A stretch of 64,000 nucleotides of DNA from Streptomyces sp. T12 (GTDB lineage: Bacteria; Actinomycetota; Actinomycetes; Streptomycetales; Streptomycetaceae), in assembly GCF_028736035.1 (NCBI RefSeq), contig NZ_CP117866.1, forward strand, positions 3,906,001 through 3,970,000, written 5' to 3'. Of the stretch, positions 51,256-59,700 are shown one piece after another (position 1 is the first letter of the stretch; each line of letters begins with the position of its first letter). Below the pieces are notes generated by a model. It did not search any database, was not told the DNA's origin, and was given only the letters and a program-made list of their open reading frames with translations. Made by a program: the position numbers and the translations under genes.

Positions 51256-51635
51256 CGGTTCTCCTTGAGGTTGCGGCTGTAGAGGTCGTGCTCGGCGGCG
51301 GCTTCATGCTCTGCCTCGCACAATCGCTGTGCGGCGTGTGCGCGGTCCACTTCGGCCTGCTCGCGCATCTTGGTCTTGCGGAACACGGTGAGCAGCACGA
51401 CACGTCGGCCGGGCGCCAGCCAGTAGGTGATCCGCTGATGGGCATCGCCCAGGCGGAAGCGCAGCTCGCGGAGCTTGCCGCCCAGGTGGCGGGAGTGCGG
51501 TTCGTCGAGGGTGGTGGGCTGCTCGGCGAGCAGGTCGGCGACGCGTTCGGCCTGCTTGTAGTGATGGGCGGGAAGGTTCTCCAGCCACAGCCGCACCTCC
51601 GGCTCGATCTCGATCGAGTACCGCCCACTGTCCAT
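51252..51635 (-). CDS. HigB/RelE-superfamily toxin
   Basis: 127 residues from the ATG of MDSGRYSIEIEPEVRLWLEN. RelE/ParE-fold features: LRELRFRLGDAHQRITYWLA and RRVVLLTVFRKTKMREQAEV (core strand and Arg/Lys residues of phage-derived Gp49/HigB types). Toxin-first order is typical of higBA. Predicted mRNA interferase. Confidence 0.85.
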   Translation of the reverse strand: MDSGRYSIEIEPEVRLWLENLPAHHYKQAERVADLLAEQPTTLDEPHSRHLGGKLRELRFRLGDAHQRITYWLAPGRRVVLLTVFRKTKMREQAEVDRAHAAQRLCEAEHEAAAEHDLYSRNLKENR

Positions 51636-52272
51636 ATCGCCGATGATATATGGCACGGGGTGCGAGAGCGCGAATACGTAGTTCAGGTCGCGTGCCGTCG
51701 CCGCGACCGCAGCCTTTCCAGCGTCGCACACCCCCATACTCCCCCCTTCGTCCTGATGCCACAGCGCCGCCCGCAAACCAGCGGCAACCTGCCGAGGCGG
51801 CGCAGGGTCGGCTTCTTTCGGCGGGATCGGGCCTGAGCGGGAGAGGCAGCGTACGGCCGGGCTGGTGCATCGCCCACTCTGGCGGCGCGGGGCCGGGACG
51901 GGAAGAGTCGGCCACCGGCGGAGGCAACGCCGACCACCGGGCTCGGCGAGTCCGGGCGGCGGGCGTGAGGGTCGGCCCCCTGGTCGGCCCTGTGCCTGCG
52001 ATCCGGCCGTAGGACGGTCGTGGGCGACAACTTGCTGTGCGACACGCAAGGGCTCCAGCGCCCACAACTTGCGCCCGGCGGCACCAAGTCAGCTCCCGCT
52101 CGCGCCCGCGTCTGGCCGTCTGCCTGCGCCTCGCGCGGGCGTCGGCTGCTCGCCCGACGGCGGGTCGGTCGGCGATGGTGGCCAGCTCTGGCGGGCGGGC
52201 GCCGCCTTGAACCTCGTAGTGAATATCTGGACGCACGCCCCCGGGCCGCCCCGGGCTGCCTGGCACGGCGGG
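51636..52272. other. 637-base stretch without convincing gene
   Basis: Between the TA operon and the GntR gene. Several frames are open, as expected in GC-rich DNA, but none has a domain, RBS and codon bias together. It may hold the TA promoter near its left end (A/T-rich ATGATATATGG around 51640-51655). Confidence 0.45.
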
Positions 52273-52740
52273 TTAGCGGCCCCGCTTGCCGCTGCCCGTC
52301 TCCAGTGCCTCGACGCGGCCACGAAGGTCTGCGATCTGCTGAACGGCGTCGGCCAGCGCCAGTTCCAGCGCCTCGACGCGGACCGTTGTCCCACCGATGG
52401 ACATGGTCGTGTCCGGGCTGTCGAGGTCATCAGCGTCGTCGGCGGCGTGGTCTCGGTGGGCGACGAAGGCTCCCTTACCGGGGCGGGAGACCGCCCACCC
52501 CTCCTGCTTCAGCAGGGCCATGGCCTTCTGCACGGTCAGGCTCGCCGCCCCGAACTCCCGCATCAGCACGGCCTGCGTCGGCAACGCGTCACCCGGCCGC
52601 AGCCCACCAGCGCGGATCTGCTCCCGCAGGGACTCAGCGATCACCTCGAACGTCAGCTGCACCCCGCCGCCCGCCGGCCTGCGCCCGCGCCGCCCCACCA
52701 CCACGCCGGTCACCCCGCTTTCCACCCCGTCTACCAGCAA
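52273..52740 (-). CDS. GntR-family regulator (KorSA-like) of integrative element
   Basis: 155 residues. Winged helix: LREQIRAGGLRPGDALPTQA then VLMREFGAASLTVQKAMALL and GKGAFVA. The C-terminus is a short coiled coil (ALELALADAVQQIADLRGRV), not a ligand domain. This matches the small GntR repressors of pSAM2-type elements. Divergent to rep, which it probably represses. Confidence 0.85.
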   Translation of the reverse strand: MLVDGVESGVTGVVVGRRGRRPAGGGVQLTFEVIAESLREQIRAGGLRPGDALPTQAVLMREFGAASLTVQKAMALLKQEGWAVSRPGKGAFVAHRDHAADDADDLDSPDTTMSIGGTTVRVEALELALADAVQQIADLRGRVEALETGSGKRGR

Positions 52741-52830
52741 AATCCGGCCCGCCCAAACCGGGAAACCGGCCCCACACTACCCGCGCCCCACCACCCACCA
52801 GAAAGGAATCAGGAGAGATGCACTTGAATG

Positions 52831-52843
52831 CGCCTGTGAGGCG
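52831..52843. promoter_or_regulatory. Possible GntR operator between regulator and rep
   Basis: CGCCTGTGAGGCG (arms CGCCT/AGGCG) next to GTTAAC in the divergent 283-base region. Candidate only. Confidence 0.3.
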
Positions 52844-53023
52844 ATGTTAACGTCACGCACCCGCCGGTGATCACCACCGAGCCCACGCCGACCAGCCCAT
52901 TGGTCCGGCCCCCGCGCCCAACTTCGAGGCGCCCCCGTTCCCTTGTGAGCCGATCACTTCGGCCTGCCCACGCCGCCCCGCGCCATACCCCTTCCGCGCT
53001 CTCGCCGAAAGGCCTCTTTCCGC

Positions 53024-54754
53024 ATGTCCGCACAGCTTCGACTCCCTTGCCTCACGACCATTCCAGCCACCTCGTTCCCGTCGGTGGCGTTCACGACGCC
53101 GACCTGCCCGGCAGACGCCACCGCCACAGCCTCGACGGCTGCAGGGCGGTCGGCGCTGGAGCGCCGCGCCAGGCTCACCGCCAAGCTGGCGAAGCTCGCC
53201 GCCACCGGCCAACTCGCGCCCCTCGCACGACAGATCAGCACGCTCGGCGGCTGCGCGCACCCGATCCGCCTCACCGGACACCGCACCCGTCTGAACAGTG
53301 CGACCGGCGAGATCCTTGACCACTTCGACTCCGGCCGGCTCCCGGCGGGCGAACTGCTGGTCCGCTGCGGCAACCGCCGCGCCACCCGCTGCCCCGCCTG
53401 CTCCACCGTCTACCGCTACGACACCTACCAACTCATCGCCGCCGGACTGCGCGGCGGCAAGACCGTCCCCACCAGCGTCGCCGCGCACCCGCGCGTGTTC
53501 GCCACCCTCACCGCCCCCGGCTTCGGGCCCGTCCACAACCAGCCCGACACCGGCCGCTGCCACTGCCGTCAGGTCCACCCCGACGACGACCCGCTCCTCG
53601 GCACCCCGCTCGACCCCGACCGCTACGACTACACCAGCGCGGTGCTGTGGAACGCGCACGCCCCGGCCCTGTGGGCACGCTTCACCACCCACCTACGTCG
53701 GGAGATCGCCAAGGCCGCTGACCTCACTCAGCGCGCGCTGCGGCACCACGCCACGCTCTCGTACGCGAAGGTCGCCGAGTACCAGAAGCGCGGTCAGGTC
53801 CACTTCCACGCCGTCATCCGACTCGACGGACCCACCGGCCCCGGCAGCACCCCGCCCGCCTGGGCCACCACCCAACTCCTCGACCACGCCGTCCGCGCCG
53901 CCGCCGCACGTACCCGCGTCCACCACGAGGGCAAACCGCCGAAGCAACCGCAGCCCGCCGGTGACGTCCACGCGTTCCAGCCCCAAGGCTCAGATGGGGC
54001 GGGGCGATTGGTGTTCCGGTTCGGGCGGCAGATCGACGTCCGGGCCATCCGCAGTAAGGACTTCACCGGCGGCGGCCCGGTCACCGACCGGCATGTCGCC
54101 GCCTACATCGCCAAGTACGCCACCAAGGGCGCCGAGACCACCACCGGCACCCTCGACCGCCGACTCCGCCTCCTCGCCGAGCTACACAAGTACGACATCA
54201 CCGACCACGCCCGCCGCATGATCCACACAGCCTGGCACCTCGCCACCAACCGCCGGCACGCCCACCTACGCCTGCGCCAATGGGCCCACATGCTCGGCTT
54301 CCGAGGCCACTTCTCCACCCGCACCCGCCACTACTCCACCACCCTCGCCCACCTCCGAGCCGAACGCACCGCCTGGCAAACCCGCCAACCCGACACCCAG
54401 ACCCCAGCCCCAGCGTCGGCTCAGACGCAGGCCGGCCAGACGGACGGCAGTCCGATCGGCGACCGCGCCGGACACTCCACCGACCTGCCCGCCGGTCACC
54501 GTTCCGGTCAGCGCGCGGACTCGGACACGACCCTGGTCATCTCCCACTGGCAGTACGCCGGAACCGGCCTCCTGCCCGAACTCGAACACCTCGCCGACCT
54601 CCTGGCCGCAACACGACAGACCCGACCCGAGCAACCGACCCGAACCCGACGCTCGAAGCGCTCCGGTGACCGCGCCGGTCACTCCGCCGGTCACTTGGTC
54701 GGTCACTCCACTGGTCGGCTAACCGGTGCTGTCCAGCCGGGGGCAGTCGCGTGA
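53024..54754 (+). CDS. RepSA-like replication initiator of an integrative element
   Basis: 576 residues. A Cys/His-rich segment (LLVRCGNRRATRCPACSTVY) precedes the rolling-circle HUH motif in QKRGQVHFHAVIRLDG. RAIRSKDFTGGGPVTDRHVA and YIAKYATKGAE follow, as in RepSA of SLP1/pSAM2-type elements, which replicate by rolling circle after excision. The C-terminal ~120 residues are low complexity with recurring GHS/GDRAGHS units. The excisionase start overlaps its end (GTGA). Confidence 0.87.
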   Translation: MSAQLRLPCLTTIPATSFPSVAFTTPTCPADATATASTAAGRSALERRARLTAKLAKLAATGQLAPLARQISTLGGCAHPIRLTGHRTRLNSATGEILDHFDSGRLPAGELLVRCGNRRATRCPACSTVYRYDTYQLIAAGLRGGKTVPTSVAAHPRVFATLTAPGFGPVHNQPDTGRCHCRQVHPDDDPLLGTPLDPDRYDYTSAVLWNAHAPALWARFTTHLRREIAKAADLTQRALRHHATLSYAKVAEYQKRGQVHFHAVIRLDGPTGPGSTPPAWATTQLLDHAVRAAAARTRVHHEGKPPKQPQPAGDVHAFQPQGSDGAGRLVFRFGRQIDVRAIRSKDFTGGGPVTDRHVAAYIAKYATKGAETTTGTLDRRLRLLAELHKYDITDHARRMIHTAWHLATNRRHAHLRLRQWAHMLGFRGHFSTRTRHYSTTLAHLRAERTAWQTRQPDTQTPAPASAQTQAGQTDGSPIGDRAGHSTDLPAGHRSGQRADSDTTLVISHWQYAGTGLLPELEHLADLLAATRQTRPEQPTRTRRSKRSGDRAGHSAGHLVGHSTGRLTGAVQPGAVA

Positions 54755-54939
54755 CCGCCAGCACGGAACTCCTCACCGTCCCCCAGGTCATGGAACGCCT
54801 CCAACTCGGCCGCTCCGCCGTCTACGACCTGCTCCGCACCCACCAGCTCGCCTCGATCACCCTCGGCCGCGCCCGCCGCATCCCCACCCACGCCCTCACC
54901 GACTTCATCCGCGCCCGCCTCGAACAGGACACCGCCTGA
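54751..54939 (+). CDS. Excisionase (MerR-like HTH)
   Basis: 62 residues from GTG overlapping the rep stop. LLTVPQVMERLQLGRSAVYD and LASITLGRARRIPTHAL form the winged HTH of the excisionase (DNA-binding domain) family. Stop overlaps the integrase ATG (TGATG). Gives directionality to excision. Confidence 0.9.
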   Translation: MTASTELLTVPQVMERLQLGRSAVYDLLRTHQLASITLGRARRIPTHALTDFIRARLEQDTA

Positions 54940-56222
54940 TGACCATGCCCCGCCCTACTCCGTCCCGCCGCTCCCGTACCCGTGCGAACGGCGACGGGAC
55001 CGTCTACCAGCGCAAGGACGGACGCTGGGAAGCCGCCGGATACGTCCTCGCCCCCGGCAACACCCGCAAGCGCGTACGCGTCTACGGAACCACCCGCAAG
55101 GACGCGATGACCAAGCTCACCGAGAAGATCGCCGCCAGCAACCGCGGCCTCCCCGTCGCAACGGCTGACAGCACCGTGAGCGCCTACCTCACGTACTGGC
55201 TGAACGGCGTCGCTGTCCACCACCTGCGGGAGAACACCACCACGCGCTATGCCGCCGCCATCCGCCTCCACCTCAACCCCGGTCTCGGCAGCAAGAAGCT
55301 CGCCCGGCTCACCACCCGCGACGTCCGGACCTTCCTCGACGGGCTCCGCACCGCCTGCCAGTGCTGCGCCCAGGAACGGGACACGGACCGGCGACGCTGC
55401 TGCGCCATCGGCCAGTGCTGTAAGAAGCAGCTGTCGCCGCTGACCGTGACGTACGTCCACGCAGTCCTCAAGTCCGCCCTGGAACACGCCGTCCGCGAGG
55501 ACGAGCTGCCGCGCAACGTCGCCAGGAACGTCAAGACGACCACGCCCCGCCCCCGACGCTTCCAGCCCCTCACCGCGACCGAAGCCCGACAGTTCCTCCA
55601 GTCGGCCGCCGATGATCGTCTGCACGCGCTGTACGAACTCGCCCTGCGCACCGGGCTCCGCAAGGGCGAACTCCTCGGCCTCCACTGGGAAGACCTCGAC
55701 CCCGACGGCGGCACCGCCACCATCCACCGCTCCCTCCAGCGCACCCGCAGCCAGGGCCTGACCATCCTGCATACCAAGACCCTCGCCTCCGAACGCCGCA
55801 TTGCCCTACCCACCGAATGCCTCAACTCCCTCAAGATCCACCAGGAACAGCAGCGGGCAGAGCGTCTGGCAGCCGGATCGGGCTGGACGGACAACGGGCT
55901 TGTCTTCACCACCCCGAACGGCAAGGCGCTCGACCCCGGCAACCTCACCCGCCGCTTCCGCAGCCTCCTCCACAGCGCCGGACTCCGGACCATCCGCTTC
56001 CACGACCTCAGGCACTCCACCGCCACCCTCCTCCTGGAGCAGGGCATCGACCTCGTCGTGATCAAGGAGCTGCTCGGCCACGCCCACATCGGCGTGACGG
56101 CCGGCGTCTACGCCCACGTCCGACTCCGCCTCCAGCGCCAAGCCATCGACAGCCTCAACGGCGCGCTCGGTGGGATCAACGACCGCCCCGACGACCCGCC
56201 CGTCACAGCATCCGTCCGCTGA
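54939..56222 (+). CDS. Tyrosine site-specific integrase
   Basis: 427 residues. The N-terminal arm-binding domain (GDGTVYQRKDGRWEAAGYV) is followed by a core-binding domain with an extra Cys cluster (ACQCCAQERDTDRRRCCAIG, then QCCKK) that may bind zinc. Catalytic domain: Arg in ALRTGLRKGELLGLHWED, FHDLRHSTATLLLEQG (HxxR), LLGHAHIGVTAGVYAHV (His and Tyr nucleophile). All active-site residues are present, so integration and excision should work. The end of the gene is duplicated as a remnant at 49342. No tRNA lies next to it, so its attachment site is not the usual type. Confidence 0.93.
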   Translation: MTMPRPTPSRRSRTRANGDGTVYQRKDGRWEAAGYVLAPGNTRKRVRVYGTTRKDAMTKLTEKIAASNRGLPVATADSTVSAYLTYWLNGVAVHHLRENTTTRYAAAIRLHLNPGLGSKKLARLTTRDVRTFLDGLRTACQCCAQERDTDRRRCCAIGQCCKKQLSPLTVTYVHAVLKSALEHAVREDELPRNVARNVKTTTPRPRRFQPLTATEARQFLQSAADDRLHALYELALRTGLRKGELLGLHWEDLDPDGGTATIHRSLQRTRSQGLTILHTKTLASERRIALPTECLNSLKIHQEQQRAERLAAGSGWTDNGLVFTTPNGKALDPGNLTRRFRSLLHSAGLRTIRFHDLRHSTATLLLEQGIDLVVIKELLGHAHIGVTAGVYAHVRLRLQRQAIDSLNGALGGINDRPDDPPVTASVR

Positions 56223-56223
56223 C

Positions 56224-56245
56224 GTTGCCGTCAGCGTTGCCGTCA
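56224..56245. repeat. TTGCCGTCA tandem motif after the integrase gene
   Basis: GTTGCCGTCA-GCG-TTGCCGTCA immediately after the stop; matches 49586-49607 in 21 of 22 positions. Candidate arm-type sites. Confidence 0.6.
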
Positions 56246-56254
56246 AGGCATCGC

Positions 56255-56293
56255 GAGGCCCCCTCTCCAAGAGCTACAGGAAGAGGGGGCCTC
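56255..56293. terminator. Terminator between integrase and immunity gene B
   Basis: GAGGCCCCCTCT pairs with AGAGGGGGCCTC across a 15-base loop; placed ~33 bases after the stop, as at the remnant. Confidence 0.85.
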
Positions 56294-56355
56294 GTCATTT
56301 CACTTCGACACCGGACAAGAATGGAGTCGACCTTCAGGAAAACCAGGGGATAGCG

Positions 56356-56760
56356 CTACTCAACTGCCGAAAACCATCCGCTGTGCGGCTCAGACAAACG
56401 TCCAAGCGAAACCAGTTTTCTGCACGCGGCAACGATTTCGTCCAGGCTTTCCGAGGATTCCTCGCCGAGACTTACCGAAAGCCTCCTGATCCTCCAGGCA
56501 TCAAAGACTTCCGTCCCTTCCTCTAGGAAGTCCACGTCAACCTCGGCTCCACTGGCCTCAACGAAAAGGCATCCAGAACCATGGACGTTGTATTCAACAC
56601 TTTCCTGGATGCGCCCGGCCTTCTCCAGGGATCGCGACCGATACAGGTGGAGGATGCTAGCCAGCCCCTGACCACCCGGGTGACAGCGCTGAACAGCGCT
56701 GCGCACCCGGGAGAGGGCCTGCAAGTACGCCTCGACTTCCCTCAAAGGCTGGCCTGTCAT
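56356..56760 (-). CDS. Probable immunity protein for the Rhs ParB-like tip (DUF6896-like)
   Basis: 134 residues. The ATG overlaps the Rhs stop (ATGA), so synthesis is coupled to that of the toxin. Visible: SVEYNVHGSGCLFVEASGAE, then VDVDFLEEGTEVFDAWRIRR, resembling DUF6896 proteins that accompany polymorphic toxins. No signal peptide, so it acts in the cytoplasm. A/T-richer than the core. Family name is from memory. Confidence 0.6.
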   Translation of the reverse strand: MTGQPLREVEAYLQALSRVRSAVQRCHPGGQGLASILHLYRSRSLEKAGRIQESVEYNVHGSGCLFVEASGAEVDVDFLEEGTEVFDAWRIRRLSVSLGEESSESLDEIVAACRKLVSLGRLSEPHSGWFSAVE

Positions 56761-59700
56761 CGATACCCCGGTCTCTTGTACTTGTTCACTAGGCGGTCCG
56801 GCCCTACCTCAGCCCAAGCAGTTGTGATGTCATCGGCACCCCCGGGATATCTGGCACGAATGTCAGCATCCGAAAGCACCCGATACGGCACGTCAATCCC
56901 TGCACGCTTCGCCGCAGCAACACGGTGGTGGCCGTCCAGGACGTACAGGTCATCCCCGATCTTCGCCACGGATATCGGATCACCCTGCCAGCCATTCTCC
57001 TTCATTGAAGCAGTCAGCGAATCGACGTTCCTCTTGGACGCGTTTCCTGACAGAGCCTCCGTACGCCTGAAGCTGTGCGCATCCGCACTTCCACAAATTC
57101 CATTCGAATTGTGAACGAGGACTGGCGTCTGCCCCGCCAGCACATAGTACGTATGCAGATCGTCAACCGTGAGGTTATACGTGCGGGCATGCTTGGTGAA
57201 GGAACGGTTGGCGGTGACGATGACGGTGTCGCCTTCGTCGGTGAGTAGGGTCATGCCCGGCCTGAGGTTCCGCGCTTCGACCCACTCTCGCTCCGACGGA
57301 GACCAGAACGGGTGCTCGTACGTGGCCGTCAGCTTCTCGATGCCGTCCGCTGTTGCGATGGACAGCTCGTTGAAGTGCTTGTCGTCCTCAGTGACGATGA
57401 GGCGTGTGACTTTTCTGGGGCCGGACTCACCTGTGCGGGGATCCGTAGCCTTGACCTCGTCACCGACTCTGATGTCCTCGATGTCCTTGGTATTACCGAC
57501 GGCCATGAGGACATCGGTGCCGGCCAGGAAGCATTGGGTGCAGCCTCCTGCCCCCTTGCCTGGTTTGCCGCCCACCGCCAATCGCCCTGCGCCCGCCCCG
57601 TCCCATGGGCCGGCAATTGCGCTGACCGCTCCCGCAAATCCCATCGACATGTTCCGGAAGTTGGTCATCACGGCTCGTGGACACGACTTCATAGCCCAAC
57701 AGACCTGCACCCCCCAATGGCCGAGTTGCTGCTGCGCTGCTTCCGGATTTGTCCCATCTGTCAAATAGCCTGGAAGAACACCGTTAGTGGAGCTGACGGT
57801 GTGCACATATGCGTAGAAGCGGTCAACGAACTCGTCGCGCCCCTTCCACTTCTTCGAGATGCTGACGCCCGGAAATATCTCTGTGGGGTCGTAGTTGTAG
57901 CTGGTGGCCGGTCCGTTGCACGACGTGCACGGCTTCTCCCCGCTGCGCTGTCCCGTGTAGCCCGCGCGTTCCCCATCCCCCGCGACGGGATAGCCGTCTC
58001 CGCAGATGTCTCGCCTGCACAAACCCGAGGGGTCGCTGAAACTGACAGGGCTGTTGTTGGAGTAGGCGTACCCGTTCATCTGCAACGGATCTGCAATGTC
58101 GATAATCGGGTCCACGGACAGGAAGCGGCCCGAGTTCTGGTCGTACTCGCGGGCACCGATGTGGGTCAGGCCGGTGGCCGCGTCGTCGATGCCCACGCCC
58201 AGGTAGCCGCGCTTGTTGGGCCAGTTGGTCGGCTTGGTGCCACGGGCCTCGCCGTACGGCTTGAAGGCGCGGCGGGTTACGGGCTGGCCGTTCGACACTT
58301 CCACAGTTGTGTTCGCCGTGCCGAGGTGGTCCGCGAGCAGCACGTTCAGCTTGTGGCCCGTCGTCGCGCCGTTGCTCGTGGTCCGGGTGACCGTGGGTGC
58401 GCCGGGTTGGGCGTAGGAGCGGGAAGCCCTGGTGATCGCGCCCGTGGAGTTCGTCGTCACCTCCGTCTCGCCCAGGTAGAGCGTCGAGCCCGACGGTGAG
58501 TTCTCCACGATGCGGTTGCCGGCGGCGTCGTAGACGTACGTCGTCTTCTTGCCGTCGTCGGTGATCGTGTCGAGCTTGTTTTCCGGCGTCCAGGTCAGGG
58601 TCTGCGAAGTGGCGGGCAGGTCACGGGTCTCGGTGTTGCCCGCCGCGTCGTAGCTGTAACTGCTGCCCTTGCCCGACGGGTTGGAGCTGATCCACTTCAT
58701 CGTGTGCGGCTGCGCGGTGGTGCCGTAGCCATACGTGTAGGTGACGTTCTTGGTCGCGTCCGCCGGGTCGTGTTCCGTCTGCGTGGCGCGGTTGCCCAGC
58801 CAGTCGAAGGTGAACGACTGGTGGTACGCCGTCGCGCCCGTGGCCACGGTCGTCGCGTCGGGAGCCCCGGCCGCCAGGGTCGACGACAAGGAAGCGTCCG
58901 GACTCGACTCGTCGCTCGCCGTGTCCGGGGCGTGGGCCACCGGGCCGGAGGAGGTCCGGTAGTCGGTGCGATGGCCCCACGTCGTGCCGTTCGACGCCTT
59001 GCATCCGGTGGCGTTGCCGGCCGGGGTGATGTTCGAGGTCCAGGCGTTCACCAGCTCGCCCATCACGTCGTACGTGAAGCACTGGGTGTCCCACGTGGCG
59101 CCCGAAGCCTCCGACAGCTTGCGGGCGTTCGACGTGATGGTGCCGGACGCGTCGTACGAGTAGTAGCTGTCCGTGATGCGGTGCGGTCCGGAGGTCTCGC
59201 GGTCCGTGACCGTGCGCTGGAGGCTACCGGTGTGCGGGTCGACGAAGTTGGTGGTCCAAACCCGATAGGGCTGGGAGCTGGACACCGTCCGCAGGACCTC
59301 GCCGTACGGCGAGTACGTCGCATCGGACGTGTACCAGGCGAGGCCGGAGGTCGACTCGGCCAGGCCGTCGCCGTTGTAGCGGGTGGCGACCTTCTCCTTC
59401 GCCAGTCCGCCCACGGCAGGCAAGGTGACCGACAGCGGCTTGCCGGTCTGGGTGTAGGTGTACGCGTACGCGTACGTGCCCCCCAGGCCCGTTGTCAGCG
59501 TGTTCGGCGGGATCACCGTCTCACTGCCTGTGGGCCGGTAGTCGGTGTCGTAGCCAGTGACCCGGTTGATGTAGTCGCCGCCCGACGTGTGCCGGGTCGA
59601 GGCAACCGGCTGGCCCAGCGCGCCCGGCAGGGAGTCGTACGTGAAGGACTTGACCGGGGCGGCGGTTGCCGAGCCCTCACGGACGAACGTGACCCGGTCG

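Larger units (their letters stand above)
50485..57152. mobile_element. Putative actinomycete integrative element carrying an Rhs toxin/immunity cassette
   Basis: Between the two Hint-end repeats lie a three-gene TA module, a GntR regulator, Rep, Xis, Int, an immunity gene and a toxin tip. The Rep-Xis-Int order and the GntR (KorSA-like) regulator are typical of SLP1/pSAM2-type elements; transfer genes (TraB, Spd) are missing. Boundaries are inferred from the repeats. Confidence 0.5.

Noticed and set aside
51636..52272. Hidden transfer or spread gene of the element
   Set aside because: Open frames exist but show no membrane segments, Walker motifs or RBS.
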